NCBI RefSeq assembly: GCF_024400215.1
Contig: NZ_CP053748.1
Coordinates: 3,038,001-3,102,000, forward strand
Reading direction: 5' to 3'
Length of the DNA stretch: 64,000 nucleotides
Source: Massilia sp. erpn
GTDB taxonomy: Bacteria; Pseudomonadota; Gammaproteobacteria; Burkholderiales; Burkholderiaceae_D
Position 1 is the first letter of the stretch; every line of letters begins with the position of its first letter. Under the pieces are notes generated by a model, which was not told where the DNA came from, searched no databases, and was given only the letters and a program-made list of their open reading frames with translations. This document shows, piece after piece, positions 63,903 to 64,000 of this stretch. A program made the translations under genes and the position numbers.

Positions 63903-64000
63903 TTGATCCAAATCAGCAAATGTCCAACCCTGGTGTCAGGCGGGGCCGCCGAGGCACCAGAGGTAGACATTGTTTGATCTGGCGCAAAGAATGTCCGACC
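63903..64000. repeat. Composite palindromic repeat locus E (runs past the window end)
   Basis: Dyads TTGAT-CCAA-ATCAG (63903-63916) and TTGAT-CTGG-CGCAA (63974-63987) flank a palindrome (63919-63971) whose loop carries a 14-nt insertion, CGGGGCCGCCGAGG. A second palindrome begins AATGTCC at 63990 and is cut by the window edge. The locus lies upstream of the spermidine-synthase-like gene. Confidence 0.9.

Overview
The window is about 64 kb of high-GC chromosomal DNA from a betaproteobacterium. The best fit is the Oxalobacteraceae (Massilia/Duganella/Janthinobacterium-like). Supporting traits are groES-groEL behind a CIRCE element, a homodimeric-E1 pyruvate dehydrogenase operon with lipoyl domains on both E2 and E3, a PEP-CTERM protein, a zapA-6S RNA block, a small Trp-rich protein and a DUF2486-holC pair. 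These are family-level judgements made by reading; no database search was run. I see no prophage, insertion sequence, CRISPR array or rRNA. There is one tRNA (Lys, TTT).

Layout. 1-2.1 kb: the end of a degenerate HD-GYP/LuxR regulator, a lipoprotein and a PEP-CTERM protein. 2.2-4.3 kb: groES-groEL. 4.4-8.7 kb: a LysR/MFS pair and an OmpR-type two-component system. 8.9-13.5 kb: a 1542-residue RTX-like repeat protein divergent from that two-component system, with a perfect inverted repeat between them. 13.6-15.8 kb: zapB-like, zapA, 6S RNA, an EVE protein and a TauE permease. 15.9-22.7 kb: a YdeP-like molybdoenzyme, lgt, a LysR regulator, ilvD and a cytochrome c. 22.7-29.2 kb: a branched-chain amino acid binding protein, the operon folD-prlC-(DUF4124/glutaredoxin-like)-holC-DUF2486, and a PIN toxin/antitoxin pair. 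29.5-35.6 kb: aceE-aceF-lpdA. 35.7-41.9 kb: two DUF3144 paralogues and a TetR-controlled EmrAB/TolC-like efflux operon.

42-48.4 kb: a duplicated short-chain dehydrogenase flanking a LysR gene, an M49-type peptidase, a small metallopeptidase, a BON-domain protein and a lipoprotein. 48.6-56.7 kb: an S9 peptidase, a P450/AraC pair, and a QseBC-like two-component system divergent from a PQQ-type beta-propeller protein. 56.8-64 kb: a coiled-coil lipoprotein, an AraC regulator, a probable amidase effector/immunity pair, tRNA-Lys, a GspE/PilB ATPase and a spermidine-synthase-like protein.

Two signals stand out. The first is a family of composite palindromic repeats at five loci, four of them just after stop codons. 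It alternates 14-bp TTGNN-N4-NNCAA dyads with 39-nt hairpins on an exact 57-bp period, and always has one more dyad than hairpins. The second is the giant Asn-rich RTX-like protein beside its own two-component system and operator-like palindrome. Smaller leads are an orphan amidase effector/immunity pair, hairpins in two 5' leaders, a promoter-plus-gene duplication around a LysR gene, and two convergent gene pairs that share 4-nt palindromic stop codons.
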